The notes beneath the pieces were generated by a model. That model was not told the origin of the DNA. It saw only the letters and a list, made by a program, of their open reading frames with translations, and did not search any database. Both the position numbers and the translations under genes were made by a program. 64,000 bases of DNA from Symbiodinium kawagutii (taxonomy: Eukaryota; Sar; Dinophyceae; Suessiales; Symbiodiniaceae). This document shows, piece by piece, positions 1-12,067 of the stretch (its first letter is position 1; each line of letters begins with the position of its first letter). The stretch spans positions 63,211 through 127,210 of the forward strand of contig VSDK01021957.1 of NCBI GenBank assembly GCA_009767595.1. The letters are read 5' to 3'.

Positions 1-30
1 AAAGCATCCAGCGCGACTTGCGCTGACCAG
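1..30 (+). CDS. 3' end of an exon cut by the window edge (partial)
   Basis: The first 30 bases stay open in one frame (KASSATCADQ) and end in CAG followed by GTGGTGAG, a plausible splice donor. Most third positions are G, C or T in the style of the better exons here. The remainder lies outside the window. No function can be assigned. Confidence 0.3.
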
Positions 31-560
31 GTGGTGAGTGAACGACCCTGCATGAATTTAGTAAGGCGTCATGTAAACATTGTAAACCAGCAAGACTCGG
101 CAGACTGTGTACTGATCACAACTCATCCTACTGACTGATTTGCCTGGAATTTGGAAAGCCTCGGGCAGTGGATGTGCCCACTGGCTTGCTCAATCCTGCG
201 GTACGTAGATCCCCAAATGATTGATGTGTGCCCAGCGAAGATTGATCATAGCTTTGGAGGGTGCAAAATAGCTGAATTCATTCCCTATGATGATCCGTAC
301 CGCTCAAATCTCTTGAAGCCCAGTCCGAAGCACAATTCGATACAATTCGATGCATGCAGCCGCAAAACGGTACATGGGAGGCATCCCGGTGCCTTGGAGT
401 AGTCTTGACGACTTGTGACCTCAATGGTCATCCCACTGGTAGAGGTCACAATGATGAAAATGGAAATCTGTTGGTAGATGACCCTACACTATTGGGCCTG
501 TACTGACTGCTTCATTTCACACATGCCAGTTGAGCCTAGATGCATTTGTTGAACTCACAA

Positions 561-708
561 GATCCCAAGATGTACACCTGGCGGGAGGTTGACACCTTGA
601 AGACCGATGAGTGTTACGTAGAAATGGACACATTTGATGCCTCTGGTGCCCGCAGGCGGCAGGCACTGTCCAATTTCACCCTTGGTCGCGCAGTTGGTCC
701 GCCTGGAA
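561..708 (+). CDS. Candidate exon, unknown protein
   Basis: An open frame containing MYTWREVDTLKTDECYVEMD followed by a basic patch (GARRRQ) has about two-thirds G/C at third positions, unlike the flanks. It is preceded by CACAAG, a possible acceptor, and the frame stays open to 797. No family is recognised. The 3' limit at GGAAAG/GGTGCG is a guess. Confidence 0.4.
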
Positions 709-1423
709 AGGGTGCGAGTCTAATCAGCCGAGGATGGGCTTACTGTTGTTTTGACCACTTGATGACCCCCTGTAGGAGAATGATCTTCACTGGTTGAGAG
801 AAGCTCAATTCAAAGGCAGGGACCCCCAAATTTTGAAACTGACCTGTGATTCTCTGAATGTTGAGTTGCCAATCTTGACCCAGGGAAAATAACCCGCATC
901 AAACAGCAAGGGGCTTTGTAGTGTTAGGAATGTGCGATGAAGGGGAGACATCCAACTCTGAGCAGACAGCGAAGTTGTACTGCTTCAGATGCGTAGAATA
1001 AGAGCATTTGAATGTGGCGGTTGATCGTGATCAAACCGGCAGGACTGCTTAATGTGAGTGAAAATTCGGTTGCTATGCTTAGTTCCTTGAAGACTGTCAT
1101 TCCAAGGGTCTACTCAGTAGACCAAGAGTGATTGATTGAGCGATCTTGGTAGAGAGGTGAATGTCATGCTTAATGATAGCCACCAAAGTTATCCAAATGT
1201 GTGCTGTAGTAGGGCTTGTGGTAGAGAGTGGTTACGTTGTGTGTGTGATTTGTTTTTGGGTTTGATACATTGCTCAACATTTCCTGCTAATCCAAACTAT
1301 TGGTCCTCGTTAACTAAATATGTTCCCTAAGACAAGTATTTTAACACAAAGACATATAATATAGATATATTTTACGTACTGTTGTACTCGACATCAATCC
1401 ACTCTGCTCAAGTCAATCTGCAG
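709..1423. other. No gene recognised
   Basis: AT-rich DNA without convincing coding bias or repeats. The open frame at 1136-1330 has biased AT-rich codons and no family resemblance, so it is left out. Confidence 0.4.
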
Positions 1424-1488
1424 CATTGGAACCTGTTGATGGAAGAGGGCTGTCGGTCTTCGATCTTGCCACTTTCCCCGGAATTTGA
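1424..1488 (+). CDS. Candidate exon, unknown protein
   Basis: After CTGCAG the frame reads LEPVDGRGLSVFDLATFPGI and then meets TGA. Here, as elsewhere in the window, the stop may lie in the following intron rather than being the true end. Unrecognised. Confidence 0.35.
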
Positions 1489-4400
1489 TGTGCCAAGACT
1501 CCAGCGCATCCAAGATACTAGCAATTACTGTTGATGGAAGAATTCTGGCTGAGCTAACGATACAGTTCCCACTTCAGGAAGGTTTGATCAGGCCTGCGTT
1601 TGAAACTACTGAGATTACGTTGGTGCTTTATGCTGCCATGTCATTCAGTGTGTTGCTTCTCCTGACGCTGGAGGATGGCCTGTAGTTCCTGACTCTTTGT
1701 CACCTCTGAAAGAGGATTGCGTTGAGCCTGACCTCCAAACTGAATACTTCCAGGCTTCATGCGAGGGTCCTTTCGTGAATCATGAATCAAGGATCAGTGT
1801 GGATCAGTAAGGCATTTGTAGCATTGTGCCGACAGTGCTTCGCAGAATGCTACAGCTTCCCTCGCATTCGCTGTTGTCGTAGCTTGGAACTCCTTTCGCA
1901 AAAAGAGCGTTGAACATTGGTGAAAGCCTTCGATGCCAACCTTTGTGACTGTCACAGGGGGAAGCATCGGCATATCAAACATGTTCGATGACCCTCAATC
2001 AGTTGCCAAGTTACCCTAGCTGGCTCCATAATTTTTCGCGGCTCCGGTCTATATAACTGCTTTAGGGTGATCACTAGCTGCCTAGGACAGCTCAAGCAAT
2101 GGGAAGAGCAGAAGAACAATACAGCTCTACCACAGGCTGAACATTGGAATACCATGGGAATTGGAAGCCATTCTTTGGAAAGTTCAGCAGAATCAGCCTT
2201 TTTGGCAACGCCTTCTCGCGACTGGATCATAGCAGTGAAGATGTCCAAGACACCCTATGTGTAGCAATGATACAAAGATATACAAAGATACTTGTGGTTT
2301 TCCAACATTTGCGGGTGCTGGTCAATGTTCAAGGACTATACAACTCACTGTGAACATATAACATCCACTGTCACACGAATTCTGCACCACTCAGCCCAGC
2401 CATTACCATGCAACCGCATCCAACCTGCAGTGCCACACGCCCAAGTGCCCAAGTGCCATCGGAATCCCTTCCTCAGGGGCCTGATGCAAAGTCAAGGTAG
2501 ACAACAAGTATGAAACATACGACCAACAAGTGCATGGATACAACTTGTGACGCAACCCTACCCCAACTTGGCCTTGTAAACCAGCACCAAGTGACACCAA
2601 TAAAGATAGATGCACTATCACTCAACCACCAATTATATATCCATCAACTAGCCACTTTCAAAATAGCATCAACAGACTTATAACAATACCAATGGTACCA
2701 TGGAGTTGCCATTGGAGCCTGACTCCATCGACTGGCGTTCCATCCTGCAGACAGATTCGCTGGACACTGAGCTGGGCAGATGGTGAGCTGCAATCAATGG
2801 GTACTGGTACGATCTTGTACCACTTTTGTACCACTTCACACAGATTCTTCCGCTGACTCTGGTGCCCAGTGATATAAATGTTCCAACAGGAGGGAATGGA
2901 TGTATGTTTAGTGGTGAATATACATCAGGGTAGATCAGTGGCATTACGTGATATTAATATACGTACATCATTTTATAGATATGACATTGACATATCGTTG
3001 TATCCAAGAATATGCTATTGGTCAACCGAGCATGTGAATTGACTCACCCATACTACAGTTATAGGCGCCGTTTGACAATGCCCCATGCCCAGAGATGCAC
3101 GGAATTACAAGAGGAAGTGGTCCCGAAGGCATCATTTCCACCCAAATTGGGGATGGCCATCAAAACTTGCTTGGGATACAAAGGGAGTGCTGGTTAAGTC
3201 TCTCCATTGAACACAATGCAAGCCAGCAGTGAGTGCGAAGGATTGAGGTGGATAGAGCCGGCATATACATATATATATATATGAATATGTATGTATACAG
3301 ACACATTTAATTATAGAGAGATAGATAGATCTTCAAATATGTGTACACACCAGTTTTTGATACAAATACATGTCTACATACAATATACATGTTCGCATGT
3401 GATATGTTGGTACTTATCTATCTGTAATATGCGTGTGCATAGATGTGTATCTTTAGACAGCATCAGGCAGCCAAGAACTGGTGCGTATATAATTCACCAA
3501 CACCGGGGCTCCAGCCGCCATCCGGCACAAGTACTGCAATGAACACTCTCCAAATATGTTGCCACCCAATCGGCTGGACACAGCCCACCAAATAGGGGGT
3601 AAAGAAAGACCGTGGGAAAGAAGATTGTGTTTTCTTTTAACATGCAGTGTTGGCCTGAGAATGCTTGAGATTTGGGACATTTCTTTGTTGGTCGGAAGAT
3701 CTCAACAAAGCATCAACTGGGAATGTGAAGAATCGCTCAGTAGAAGCCAGGCGTTGACCAACCTGCAAAAATACTTCTTCTGGTACCTGAAATGATGGAA
3801 ACGAATGTAGCCCATGGTTTGGTTCAAATGTTTAAGCAAAGTGAAACTCGCAACGCATGTCAAACAGTAACCAGATTACATTTTTGCAGTAACCCTATAA
3901 AAAGTGGATGTTCGGAACTTTGGCATTACCCATTTGGTCAAGTGGTTCGGGGACAGTTGCAGTTACAAAACATTGGATGGTTGACTTACTTGCGTCAAGT
4001 GGGTCCAGTGCAACTTAAGTGTCACCGGTCAGTGTTTGTTGAAACATTTGGCTGCTGTCACTGTCCAGTGCCATGAAAGCACAACTATTCCCCAGTGGCC
4101 CAGGCCTTCTGACTGACATAGCCTGCCATTTCAGTGTGTGTGTGTGCAACAATGGTGGCAAGTTAATACCAAGAGGCCAAGCAAACGAAGAATAATCTGA
4201 ATATTTCTTGCCATTTGTCATCCATCATACTGTAAACACTGGACACTGGATTTTCTGGAAAAAGGTATGGAAAGCAACTAGTGTGGCAGTGAGTGAGCAC
4301 TAATTAGTTATAAAAGAAACAGTGTTTTTTGGGCTTGAACAATTTAACATGCTCAATTGAACATAATTTGACCAATGAGTCAATTGAATCAAAGAAACTT

Positions 4401-5254
4401 TCTGAACATCTATCAATACTCAAATTACTTTAACATCTATCAATTGAATCAAAGACAACTGGACAAACTTTCTGAGGTGGCGGGCTCGGCAAGACGCATC
4501 ACGGTTTCGCGGAAGTTTGTCCGAAGGCGATCTCCGGGGCAGGAGTCGGGGCAATCGTGGCTATCACCTCGGATATGGTTCCCAACAAGTCTGTAGGTGT
4601 AATGAGCACTTGAAACCCAAATGTTTGGTGTTCGGGAAGTATTGAAGCAATCGATTTTGACCCACATTCAGAAATGATAATGTTGACCACAGCTCCATCT
4701 TAATGGTCATACATTTTGTGACAACTTAACGTTTGGGACTGTGAAAGTGATGGAACTGTAAAATGACCATTCTGACAGGCCTCGACTTCGCGGACCATTG
4801 ATGGCACAAGTTTTATGTTCATTGCACTTGACACATTGCAGATGTATCTATTTGATATACGTAGTCTTTGGATATAGTGATATGAAAGATATAGGAAATA
4901 TGATATAAGGTTTATCTCATAAAGCATCCTGATCATCATGATGCATATAGACATTGATATATATATATGTGTGTGTGTGATTGTGTTTTCGTTAGCGTGT
5001 ATTATGTGCAATCATACAATATCTAGCCTAGGTGCAATACAGTGTATGTACATCTTTGCATACACAAATGTAGATTGCTGCGCATACAATATCACATTGC
5101 AAAGTGCCTGTGCCTGCCAAGAGATTAATTGAGGATTGTGTAGGAGTGTGGTGTGGTTCCTTGCTCACATGAAATGGAAACCATAGATGTTCATTGGATG
5201 TGTCATGAGTTAGTTCGGCCCTTCCAATGATAGTTGTTTTTTTCTGCCACCAAG
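1489..5254. other. AT-rich stretch without a supportable gene
   Basis: Several frames are open on both strands at 1,790-2,350 without one standing out. The stretch also holds TA-type microsatellites near 3,265-3,285 and 4,958-4,980, and a direct repeat of CAATTGAATCAAAGA (4,380-4,395 and 4,440-4,456). It is probably intronic or intergenic. Confidence 0.4.
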
Positions 5255-5361
5255 CTATGCCGTGCGATACCTATGACTCGGTACGAGATCGCTTGGCAAA
5301 GATCAAAATCCGGATTGATCACTTGCTTCAGCAGTCACCCAAGCACTGCGGCCACAGTTGA
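5255..5361 (+). CDS. Candidate exon with ATG, unknown protein
   Basis: A pyrimidine tract (TTGTTTTTTTCTGCCACCAAG) is followed at once by CTATG. The frame continues MPCDTYDSVRDRLAKIKI and a short amphipathic helix to TGA. The tract plus AG directly before ATG would suit either a cis acceptor or a spliced-leader trans-splice acceptor. The helix is rich in Arg/Lys/Ile/Leu. Unrecognised. Confidence 0.5.
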
Positions 5362-5670
5362 GCGGGATCGACCCTCAGGTGAATTGAGCACTCGAGACAC
5401 TTCTTCAGGGTTGATTCCTGTGGAGATCTTAGAGATTTCTGCAGTGGTTTGTCACATGGTGTCCCCAGATTTCGGCCTATTCAGATTGGTTTCCCCAGAG
5501 GTGTCATAGCTGAGGAAAGCATCACGACCAAATTGAAAGCAAAACATGTGGATATTGGCGAACGCCTTTTGGATTAGAATGCCAGAGGAACTCATTCTGT
5601 ACTGTATCGCAATGTATCGCCAAAGGGTTCCATTGTATCAAATTAGGTTCTAAGGAGATCCTGGGTTGTC

Positions 5671-5854
5671 AAGTGCTTTCGTGCCATAGATGTAGCCAAG
5701 AGAGAACTCTTAGTCACTTGGTCCAGTTTTTGTCGCAGAACTGGAATCAACTCTTTCCGTGTTCCAAAGGCTATATACCCCCAGGATTACCAGTCTTTGG
5801 GAGTTGGTTCTTGGACATCGTTGCACTCAAACTCGAGAAACCACTTGAGGAGGG
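5671..5854 (+). CDS. Candidate exon, unknown protein
   Basis: A frame without a stop reads KCFRAIDVAKRELLVTWSSF, then RVPKAIYPQDYQSLGVGS, and runs to 5,868. A good donor (GTAGGT) begins at 5,855. No start codon is needed if this is an internal exon. Another frame here (VLSCHRCSQERTLSHL) is also open, so frame choice is uncertain. Confidence 0.35.
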
Positions 5855-6247
5855 GTAGGTACTCGTAGTGTTTGGAAAAGTGTGTGTTGGTGTTGAATTG
5901 GGTTTATTGATGTTTATTGCCCTTGCCAGAGTTCTGGATGTTTGCATTTCTCCACAGGCAATGTATTGACGGTTGAGGTCAGATGATTCTACATATTTTA
6001 TTTGCATTTCTCGCATAGGTCTTGTAAGTGCCTTGATCCAATGGCACCCGACATATCTGGCCTTCTGAAAGCCAGTTCTGTATAGGGCCTGTGCGTTGCT
6101 AAGAAGTATCAGCTTCTTGTTGTTGAACCTGTGACGACAGCCAGCAGCTTAATGACCGTGGCTAAGTCCGACTATGGAGACGACCACTATGTCGCCGCAA
6201 ACGTTAAGATTGCGATGCACCCAGGACAGGCATCGGTTTGAGATACC

Positions 6248-6605
6248 ATGACAGCACAAAACAGCAGCAGCAAGCAGCAACCGGAAGAACATTGCAATGT
6301 TAAAAACTATAACAACAAACTCCACTTTCATGTCGTCAATCAAAGAGATGCGAAGAACAAGCAACGCCGACGAAGACAGCCAACAAGCAACAATGAACAA
6401 CCAAGGGCAGCAACAACATCATCATCAACAACAACAACAACAACCGAAGCCACAACGGCAACGACAGCAGCCAGGGCAACACTAGCTCCCACATAAACAA
6501 CAGCAATACTAGACACCGGCATGGTGGAAAGAGCGACAACTTCCTCAGCCATCAGCAGCAGCCACGAGCAGCCACCATCGCCACCGACATCAACAACAGC
6601 AAGAT
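6248..6605. repeat. CAA/CAG/ACA trinucleotide microsatellite
   Basis: Imperfect CAA, CAG and CCA-type triplets dominate both strands, opening all frames and creating artificial Gln/Thr- and Leu/Val-rich ORFs. The tract is best read as simple sequence in an intron or spacer. Confidence 0.7.
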
Positions 6606-6749
6606 GATGGGAGCGCAAGAGGTAAGTTTCACAGTGCAATTGAAAAAGTTCATGTTTCAGTGGGTCTTGAATCATTTGCATACTCTACAGTTTTGCGGGC
6701 CAAGTCTTGTGCATGTTTGTTCAAACAGCTAACACGATCGATGTTGCAG

Positions 6750-6876
6750 CAACTTCTTTGAGGCTCCAAAGTCGCTTTGTGAAGCTTGGATTTCAGAGCT
6801 CGGGGATCCTGGTGATCCCGGTGATCCCTATGCGCAATTCAAAGCCCATCCAACTGCCTGGCAGGACACTACATGA
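6750..6876 (+). CDS. Candidate exon, unknown protein
   Basis: After ATGTTGCAG the frame reads NFFEAPKSLCEAWISELG, then a GDPGDPGDP run and YAQFKAHPTAWQDTT before TGA. Codon use and composition are protein-like. The three GDP repeats come from the DNA repeat GGTGATCCC. Directly downstream are further coding-like segments (next entry). No family is recognised. Confidence 0.55.
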
Positions 6877-6906
6877 ACCATGAAGCGTCACACCTCATCA
6901 ACACAG

Positions 6907-7120
6907 GGTGCAGCCCGCATTGTTGAGAATGTGAAGGAGTGGAATTTGTCAAGGTCAATCCTGAAGATCCTGAAGCATCACTAGCTTATGTCTATGCTCA
7001 TATCTATGCCGCCTTTGTGTTCCCTACAGCAGAGTGTTGATTCTGTGGACTGAAAATCACCACTGCTTTGGGCGAAGTAGAAAAAAGTGAAGCAATCCAT
7101 ATGGTTTGCGTTTCAAAGAT
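6907..7120 (+). CDS. Cluster of coding-like segments in different frames
   Basis: After ACACAG a short exon could read GAARIVENVKEWNL and end at 6,953. An overlapping frame reads VEFVKVNPEDPEASLAYVYA and on to PTAEC (TGA at 7,039). A third segment reads CGLKITTALGEVEKSEAIHM from about 7,050. Each looks like protein, yet they are not in one frame. This is either several small exons or a decayed gene. Confidence 0.35.
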
Positions 7121-7690
7121 TTAGTCATGTCTATCCTCACCATTCCTCACCTGGATGATGAAGATTGATTAAGCCCTTTGACAGACAAGGTGAAATAGAA
7201 TGATAGAATATTTGGGGCTGGTTGAACTGCCAATCAGCCGAAGTAATCTTGAGCAACAACAGTATTTGAAGTCATGTCTTTGAGTTCGATGACTTGTATC
7301 AGAATCATCGCACTGGGGTTTACCCCTCTTCCCACAAATCTGAACAACTCGCACTACGTATCTCCAAGCTAACTTTGCTCTTATTTGTTTAGTTTGCATA
7401 TGAGATGGCGCTAAGATTTGCCCAAAGGCCGTACGATGCTATATTGCTATATATCTTCATGATAATGAGAATGTATATTATCTATGAAGCTCAATATCTA
7501 CAGAATAGACCCAATAGACTAATCTCATTTCCCAAATCGCTCGTTTGAAATGATCCGCTTTGTTTGGTTCAGCAGTAGTTCAGGGGTACTCCCATTGATA
7601 TTTAGATGGTTGGGTATGTGATTGCCTATGTGATTGCGTATGTGATTGCGGTACCCCTCCCACGACAACTCCGATAACAAAAACTTCCAG

Positions 7691-7747
7691 CAATTCACCC
7701 GCCAGGTCTGTCGAGTACTGGGCATCTTTGCCTGGACAGACTCGTGA
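7691..7747 (+). CDS. Candidate exon, unknown protein
   Basis: After AACTTCCAG the frame reads QFTRQVCRVLGIFAWTDS and stops. It has G/C-biased third positions and is open upstream to 7,646. Unrecognised. Confidence 0.4.
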   Translation, partial: QFTRQVCRVLGIFAWTDS

Positions 7748-8754
7748 TCAGGCGAGGATTTCAAGCGGCTGGTGATGGTCCATCCTGTTGGTTGAGCGGC
7801 CTTCAACTCAAACTGAGCGAGTTAAGTGGGGCAAAAGGCACCTAGTTGTGACCAGGGTAAAAGCTGCTGATTAGTGGGTTTTGCTGGCTTAAAAGGGGCA
7901 CTAGTTCACGCTCACGCAACTGATTTTTGGGTTGGCACGGCGTGGTGCCAACAGATGTCCGGGACTAAACATGTCTTGGGGGACTGTCAAATCCACTTGA
8001 TGGGTTGACACTCAACATCAACCAGTGCAAGATTATTCTTTTATAGTCAATTGTTGGTGCAATTTGTGTGGCCGATTTACAAACATAAGATATATTTGTA
8101 GTGTCAACAATTTTATATATCCGTTCATGGTCAATTCATGGTGGTAAAGAATCTAAACTTCTCATTGTTCGTCAATTTGTTCGCCCAGCTAACCTAAAGG
8201 TACTGCTGCTCATGTGCCAAAGGTTACTCGATTACACCTTTGCTGCGGCAACGGAACTCAAGATGTGGATTCTCAAACCTCTTTGCGTGGTTTCCATGTC
8301 TTTGCAATTTTGTGGTCTACACTATTTAGTCATTGGATCGATTCACATTTGCTGTTTACTGGTCACATCATGTCACATCATTTTTGTTGCGGCTCGGCTT
8401 AGCCTCACAGGCCTTTGTGTTCGAATTTGAGCAGGGCCATGTGCTTGCCGCTGTGGAGTGGAAGGACACCGCAATGAGGGGCTTGAGCTAGTGACTAGTG
8501 CCTTTTGTTGGAGATGCAATTTGCAGTACCTGCACAATGCCTTCAAAATTGTATGGAGACCTAGTGCTTAGATTCCAGGATGGCTAACATCAGTATCCTA
8601 ACGGCTTGTTGTCCTGAATATCCAGATTTTGTACTGCCATTCTTTGGTATGGTCATGCATAGTTTCTTTGTACAACTGTTTGACACCCCTTGCACGCGTT
8701 TCAACATGTCGACTTAAGCGGTTGTCATATGAACACGGGTCAACACCCTACTTG

Positions 8755-8910
8755 TTATTGTTGGTCTTGTGTTGTTTTGTTTGTTGTTTTGCTGTTGTTG
8801 CTGGTCTTATTGTTGTTTTTGTTTTTTTCTTTGTTGTTGTTGCTGTTGCTGGTATTGTTCTTGTTCTTCTTGTTGTTCTTCTGGTCGTTGTTGTTGTTGT
8901 TGCTAATCTT
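8755..8910. repeat. TTG/GTT trinucleotide microsatellite
   Basis: Runs of TTG, GTT and TTC triplets. They produce a false Leu/Val/Phe 'transmembrane' segment in the 8,690-9,280 open frame. Confidence 0.75.
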
Positions 8911-9155
8911 GTGTCAGATCCATAGTTCGCTGAGACCTCAGCGTCTCCATTCCGATCTAGACGATGTTTCCCTCTGTCCTCTTGAAGACATTTGCGCGTT
9001 GTCGAAACGGGGGTTGCTCAAAATAGAGGACCCCAAAAATGGTCGGTTTCTTACTACAAATGGTTTATATGGGAAGCACCCAAATATAAAAAGTGAATTT
9101 GCTTCTTGTGATTTGTTGGGCTTTTCCTTGGTTTTCTATCATGCTTTCCTTGCAG

Positions 9156-9272
9156 AACATGACGGTTGTCAATGTTCAAATCTCATGGAGACCAGAGGAC
9201 AGAGGCGATGGCATGGGTGTGAAGCGTCACTTGGTGATGCAGTTGGACTTGATGAGTTTGCTGAGTTGTTGA
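9156..9272 (+). CDS. Candidate exon, unknown protein
   Basis: A long pyrimidine tract ending CTTTCCTTGCAG precedes a phase-0 frame reading NMTVVNVQISWRPEDRGDGM and GVKRHLVMQLDLMSLLSC, then TGA. A GT donor at GATGGCATGG/GTGTG could end the exon earlier. Composition and G/C-ending codons support coding. Unrecognised. Confidence 0.55.
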   Translation, partial: NMTVVNVQISWRPEDRGDGMGVKRHLVMQLDLMSLLSC

Positions 9273-9394
9273 TCGATTAGTAAGGGACAGGAAGACTCAT
9301 CACCCAAGTGCTGTGACCTTGTGGGAAATGTCAGTTGGATGATGTTTATTCATAAGTTTGCTTTTGTGATGGCTAATTGTTTGCATTGGAAAAA

Positions 9395-9562
9395 TTGATC
9401 CGGGAGCCCCAAGATCAAACAGACTCTAATTACTGACAACCGCTGTGAATGATGCGGTGCTGTTTTGTGCGAACGATGTGGCTGCGAAATGTTCGAACGC
9501 GATCCATTGGAGCACACTTGGAAGCTCTGCTTGGCATCCAAGGACTCTCCTTGGAGGCGAAG
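9395..9562 (+). pseudogene. Zinc-finger-like exon interrupted by an in-frame TGA
   Basis: One frame runs from SPKIKQTLITDNRCE through TGA (9,450-9,452) into CGAVLCERCGCEMFERDPLE and HTWKLCLASKDSPW, ending at GCGAAG/GTGGGC, a good donor. With any residue at the TGA the cysteines form C-x2-C-x4-C-x2-C, the spacing of a treble-clef or FYVE-like zinc site. The TGA is one substitution from TGG (Trp). It may be a decayed exon, a sequence error, or the exon may begin after the TGA. Confidence 0.4.
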
Positions 9563-9774
9563 GTGGGCCTCAGAAATGAGTGTTTAGCATGTGGGCATGG
9601 ACGAAGACCTATGCTAGGACTGCTAAGAAAGTGTGTTAGACTTAGATAATCATTGTGTTGGTATCCTGTGACATGCGGCAGGAGATTCTAATTACTTTTG
9701 TTTTTTTTTGTGTGTGTGTTTAAAGGAGTCAATCAATGAGGACAGAGTGGATAAGTGGAATTGATTGACGATAG

Positions 9775-9846
9775 TCACTGGTTGGGTTTGGAATGACAGC
9801 CTTGTGCAAATGTTCCGAGGAGGAACTCAGTACCACAAGATCAGTG
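9775..9846 (+). CDS. Candidate exon, unknown protein
   Basis: After GACGATAG the frame reads TGWVWNDSLVQMFRGGTQYH and KIS, then a near-consensus donor (AGTG/GTATGT) at 9,847. The frame stays open to TGA at 9,888. The minus-strand frame over the same DNA is also open but has a weaker codon pattern. Unrecognised. Confidence 0.5.
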
Positions 9847-10009
9847 GTATGTATCCTACACTTGTGGTTAGCAAACCTGTGAAACTTTGACCAACCATGG
9901 CTGGTCTCTTCTTGCTTAACCATGTACTGCACCACTTCCGCAATGATGGATTCTGATGGATACTCAGCGACACAATGTTGCAATCATTCAATGCACTGTA
10001 CCTTTACAA

Positions 10010-11469
10010 GGTGGTTGCACAAATGCCTGAGTTGTTGACCTGAGTTTGACAACCAACTCTACAAATGTTCCATCCTGAGGTGTGGGATAGCATGTTTGTC
10101 GAACTGTTAATCAGCTCTGCGAAAGTCATGGCTGGCTCTTTTCAACGCTGAATCAACTGTCAGATCAGATGTAAAATCGTGTGGTGCTATTGTTCCCACT
10201 AAAGGCTTGTTTTGATGTTTCAATTTCAGAAACAGAAAATAAACATATTCATACGATTTCATAGTTCCATTCCGATACCAGAATGCAGTTGTCATGTCGT
10301 GGGACTACAATCATTATATATGATGCAATATAGAAATGTACATGGTCCTCTTAACTTGTATGTTATACATATATAGATGATATACACACCTTTATTCCGG
10401 GGCTCCAAACCGTCAGAGGCGTGTCCCATGCCACAACCATTTGGTGCCTGATCTCGCACTTCAGCAGGTGAATGGTGCCTGGCAGAAGTTGTCCACCTGG
10501 ACTGCTGCCAGAAAACCAGATTGGCAGGCAGCCTTCGGGCGTTGCGCAACACAATGGGATGCAGCCAGGGCATACTGTTGCGCTCCACAATGGGATGCCA
10601 CGGCCCGTGTTATGCCAAATTCATAACGTTAAAAAATGCGAGATCCAGATTCAAAAGATGGTTTGCCATCCATTTTTAGGACGCCACTTTGAGATTGTCT
10701 AGCTACATACATGTTTTTACATCGTGCCGATATTGCAGGAACCTCTCCAAACGTGGTCAGCCGCAAATCCGATGACTGTTTGAGCGGCAGAAATCGCTGG
10801 TTTTGTGTGCCAAGGTCTTGTAATTACCAGTGTTCTTTATCAACAGAAGGACTCCAAAAAATCATCATTTTGATGTGGTTGGAGGCCATCTTTACTTGTG
10901 GACAGCCCATCTCTTAAAAACAGCTCTGCCTCGTGTTGGTGGATCCGTTGATTGGGAGCAACCAAGACTTAAGAGAGCCTTGCTTCATTGTTGACTTTCG
11001 CCTGAATTGTGTAGGATGAATTTCCCAAAGTCTTTGGTGTTCTCTCCTTTTTCCGCAAGTTTGCCAGAGGCTTTTGACCCACAGCAAGGTTTTTGTTGCG
11101 TTGTGAAGGTACACAAGATGACCATGTCAATCCGGAGTACTCTGTGGAGACTGACGCTGCTTGCCATGGATTCATGTTTGCCATGATGCAATGTGCTTTC
11201 TGGTCTGATGAGTATTTAACAGGCTGCGGGGCAGCTGTCCTGCGGTTGTATGCTTCAACGGAAAATGTGATTTGATTTCAGTGACTTGAGTTTTCCGGAG
11301 CATTGGTTTTTACACATCAGGGTTCGATCGTTGGAAGACCGCATCGCATGGTGTAAATCTCGAATTACCTTCAAAGAAGTGCTCGAAACTCGCATATTCT
11401 GTATATTTGGCACGTCATCGGTTTCCGGAAACCCTCACCCTACCCCCTAACCCTTTGTCGATGGCCCAG
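10010..11469. other. Mostly non-coding; weak candidates only
   Basis: Frames at 10,441-10,626 (Trp/Ala-rich, with CACAATGGGATGC duplicated), 10,711-10,860 and 11,093-11,275 are open and moderately protein-like. Two or three frames compete at each place, so none is called. The rest is AT-rich. Confidence 0.3.
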
Positions 11470-11569
11470 GTTCCAAAGCAACCACGGAGATGAGAATCAC
11501 TTGGTTGTTCAAGCTGTCAGGCCGACCCTGTGGCGGGACCTGGAAGGGGTGGCCAATGGGTTTCGATAG
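11470..11569 (+). CDS. Candidate exon, unknown protein
   Basis: After ATGGCCCAG the frame reads FQSNHGDENHLVVQAVRPTL and WRDLEGVANGFR before TAG. It shows balanced protein-like composition with G/C-rich third positions. A second frame (VDGPGSKATTEM) is also open. Unrecognised. Confidence 0.4.
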
Positions 11570-12067
11570 AAAATGGCCTAGACATTGACCTTCTATTGGT
11601 AAAACTATGGGTAAACTGTAGTTGTATCTAAGATTTAGACTATGTGGGTCCCTGAACCAACACAAATCGATATCACCAAGAACAAGAACTTGTCTTGCGC
11701 AGTCTATGAATTATAGGATGATTCAGGGGTGTGAGCGGTGAACTTGGTTTTTGTTGAGCCGTGCTCATTGATTTTCAGTGGAACTCTGTGGAGACAATGT
11801 GAGTGGAGTTTGAAGATCCTTTGGCAATTGACCCCTCGGACATTCAATGTAAACCTTTCTGGAACGCTTATGATAGGTCTTGTGCACTCCGACACTCCTC
11901 ATTAATCACTCATAGATAGTGAGCATTTGTTTATATGAGATCAACATGAACGAACAACTATGGCTCAAACAGTCAGTAACCATAGCCAATGACCATTCAA
12001 AACAGTTCCTAATCACTATGACGACCACTGGGTTTTGGTCATTGGTTCATGAGCAATGACCATCAAG

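Noticed and set aside
8690-9280. 196-codon frame with apparent multiple membrane helices
   Set aside because: The hydrophobic part is translation of a TTG/GTT microsatellite, and its C-terminal part competes with a better exon frame at 9,156-9,272.
11310-11345. Possible tRNA B-box (GGTTCGATCG)
   Set aside because: No matching A-box, cloverleaf stems or acceptor complement could be found around it.
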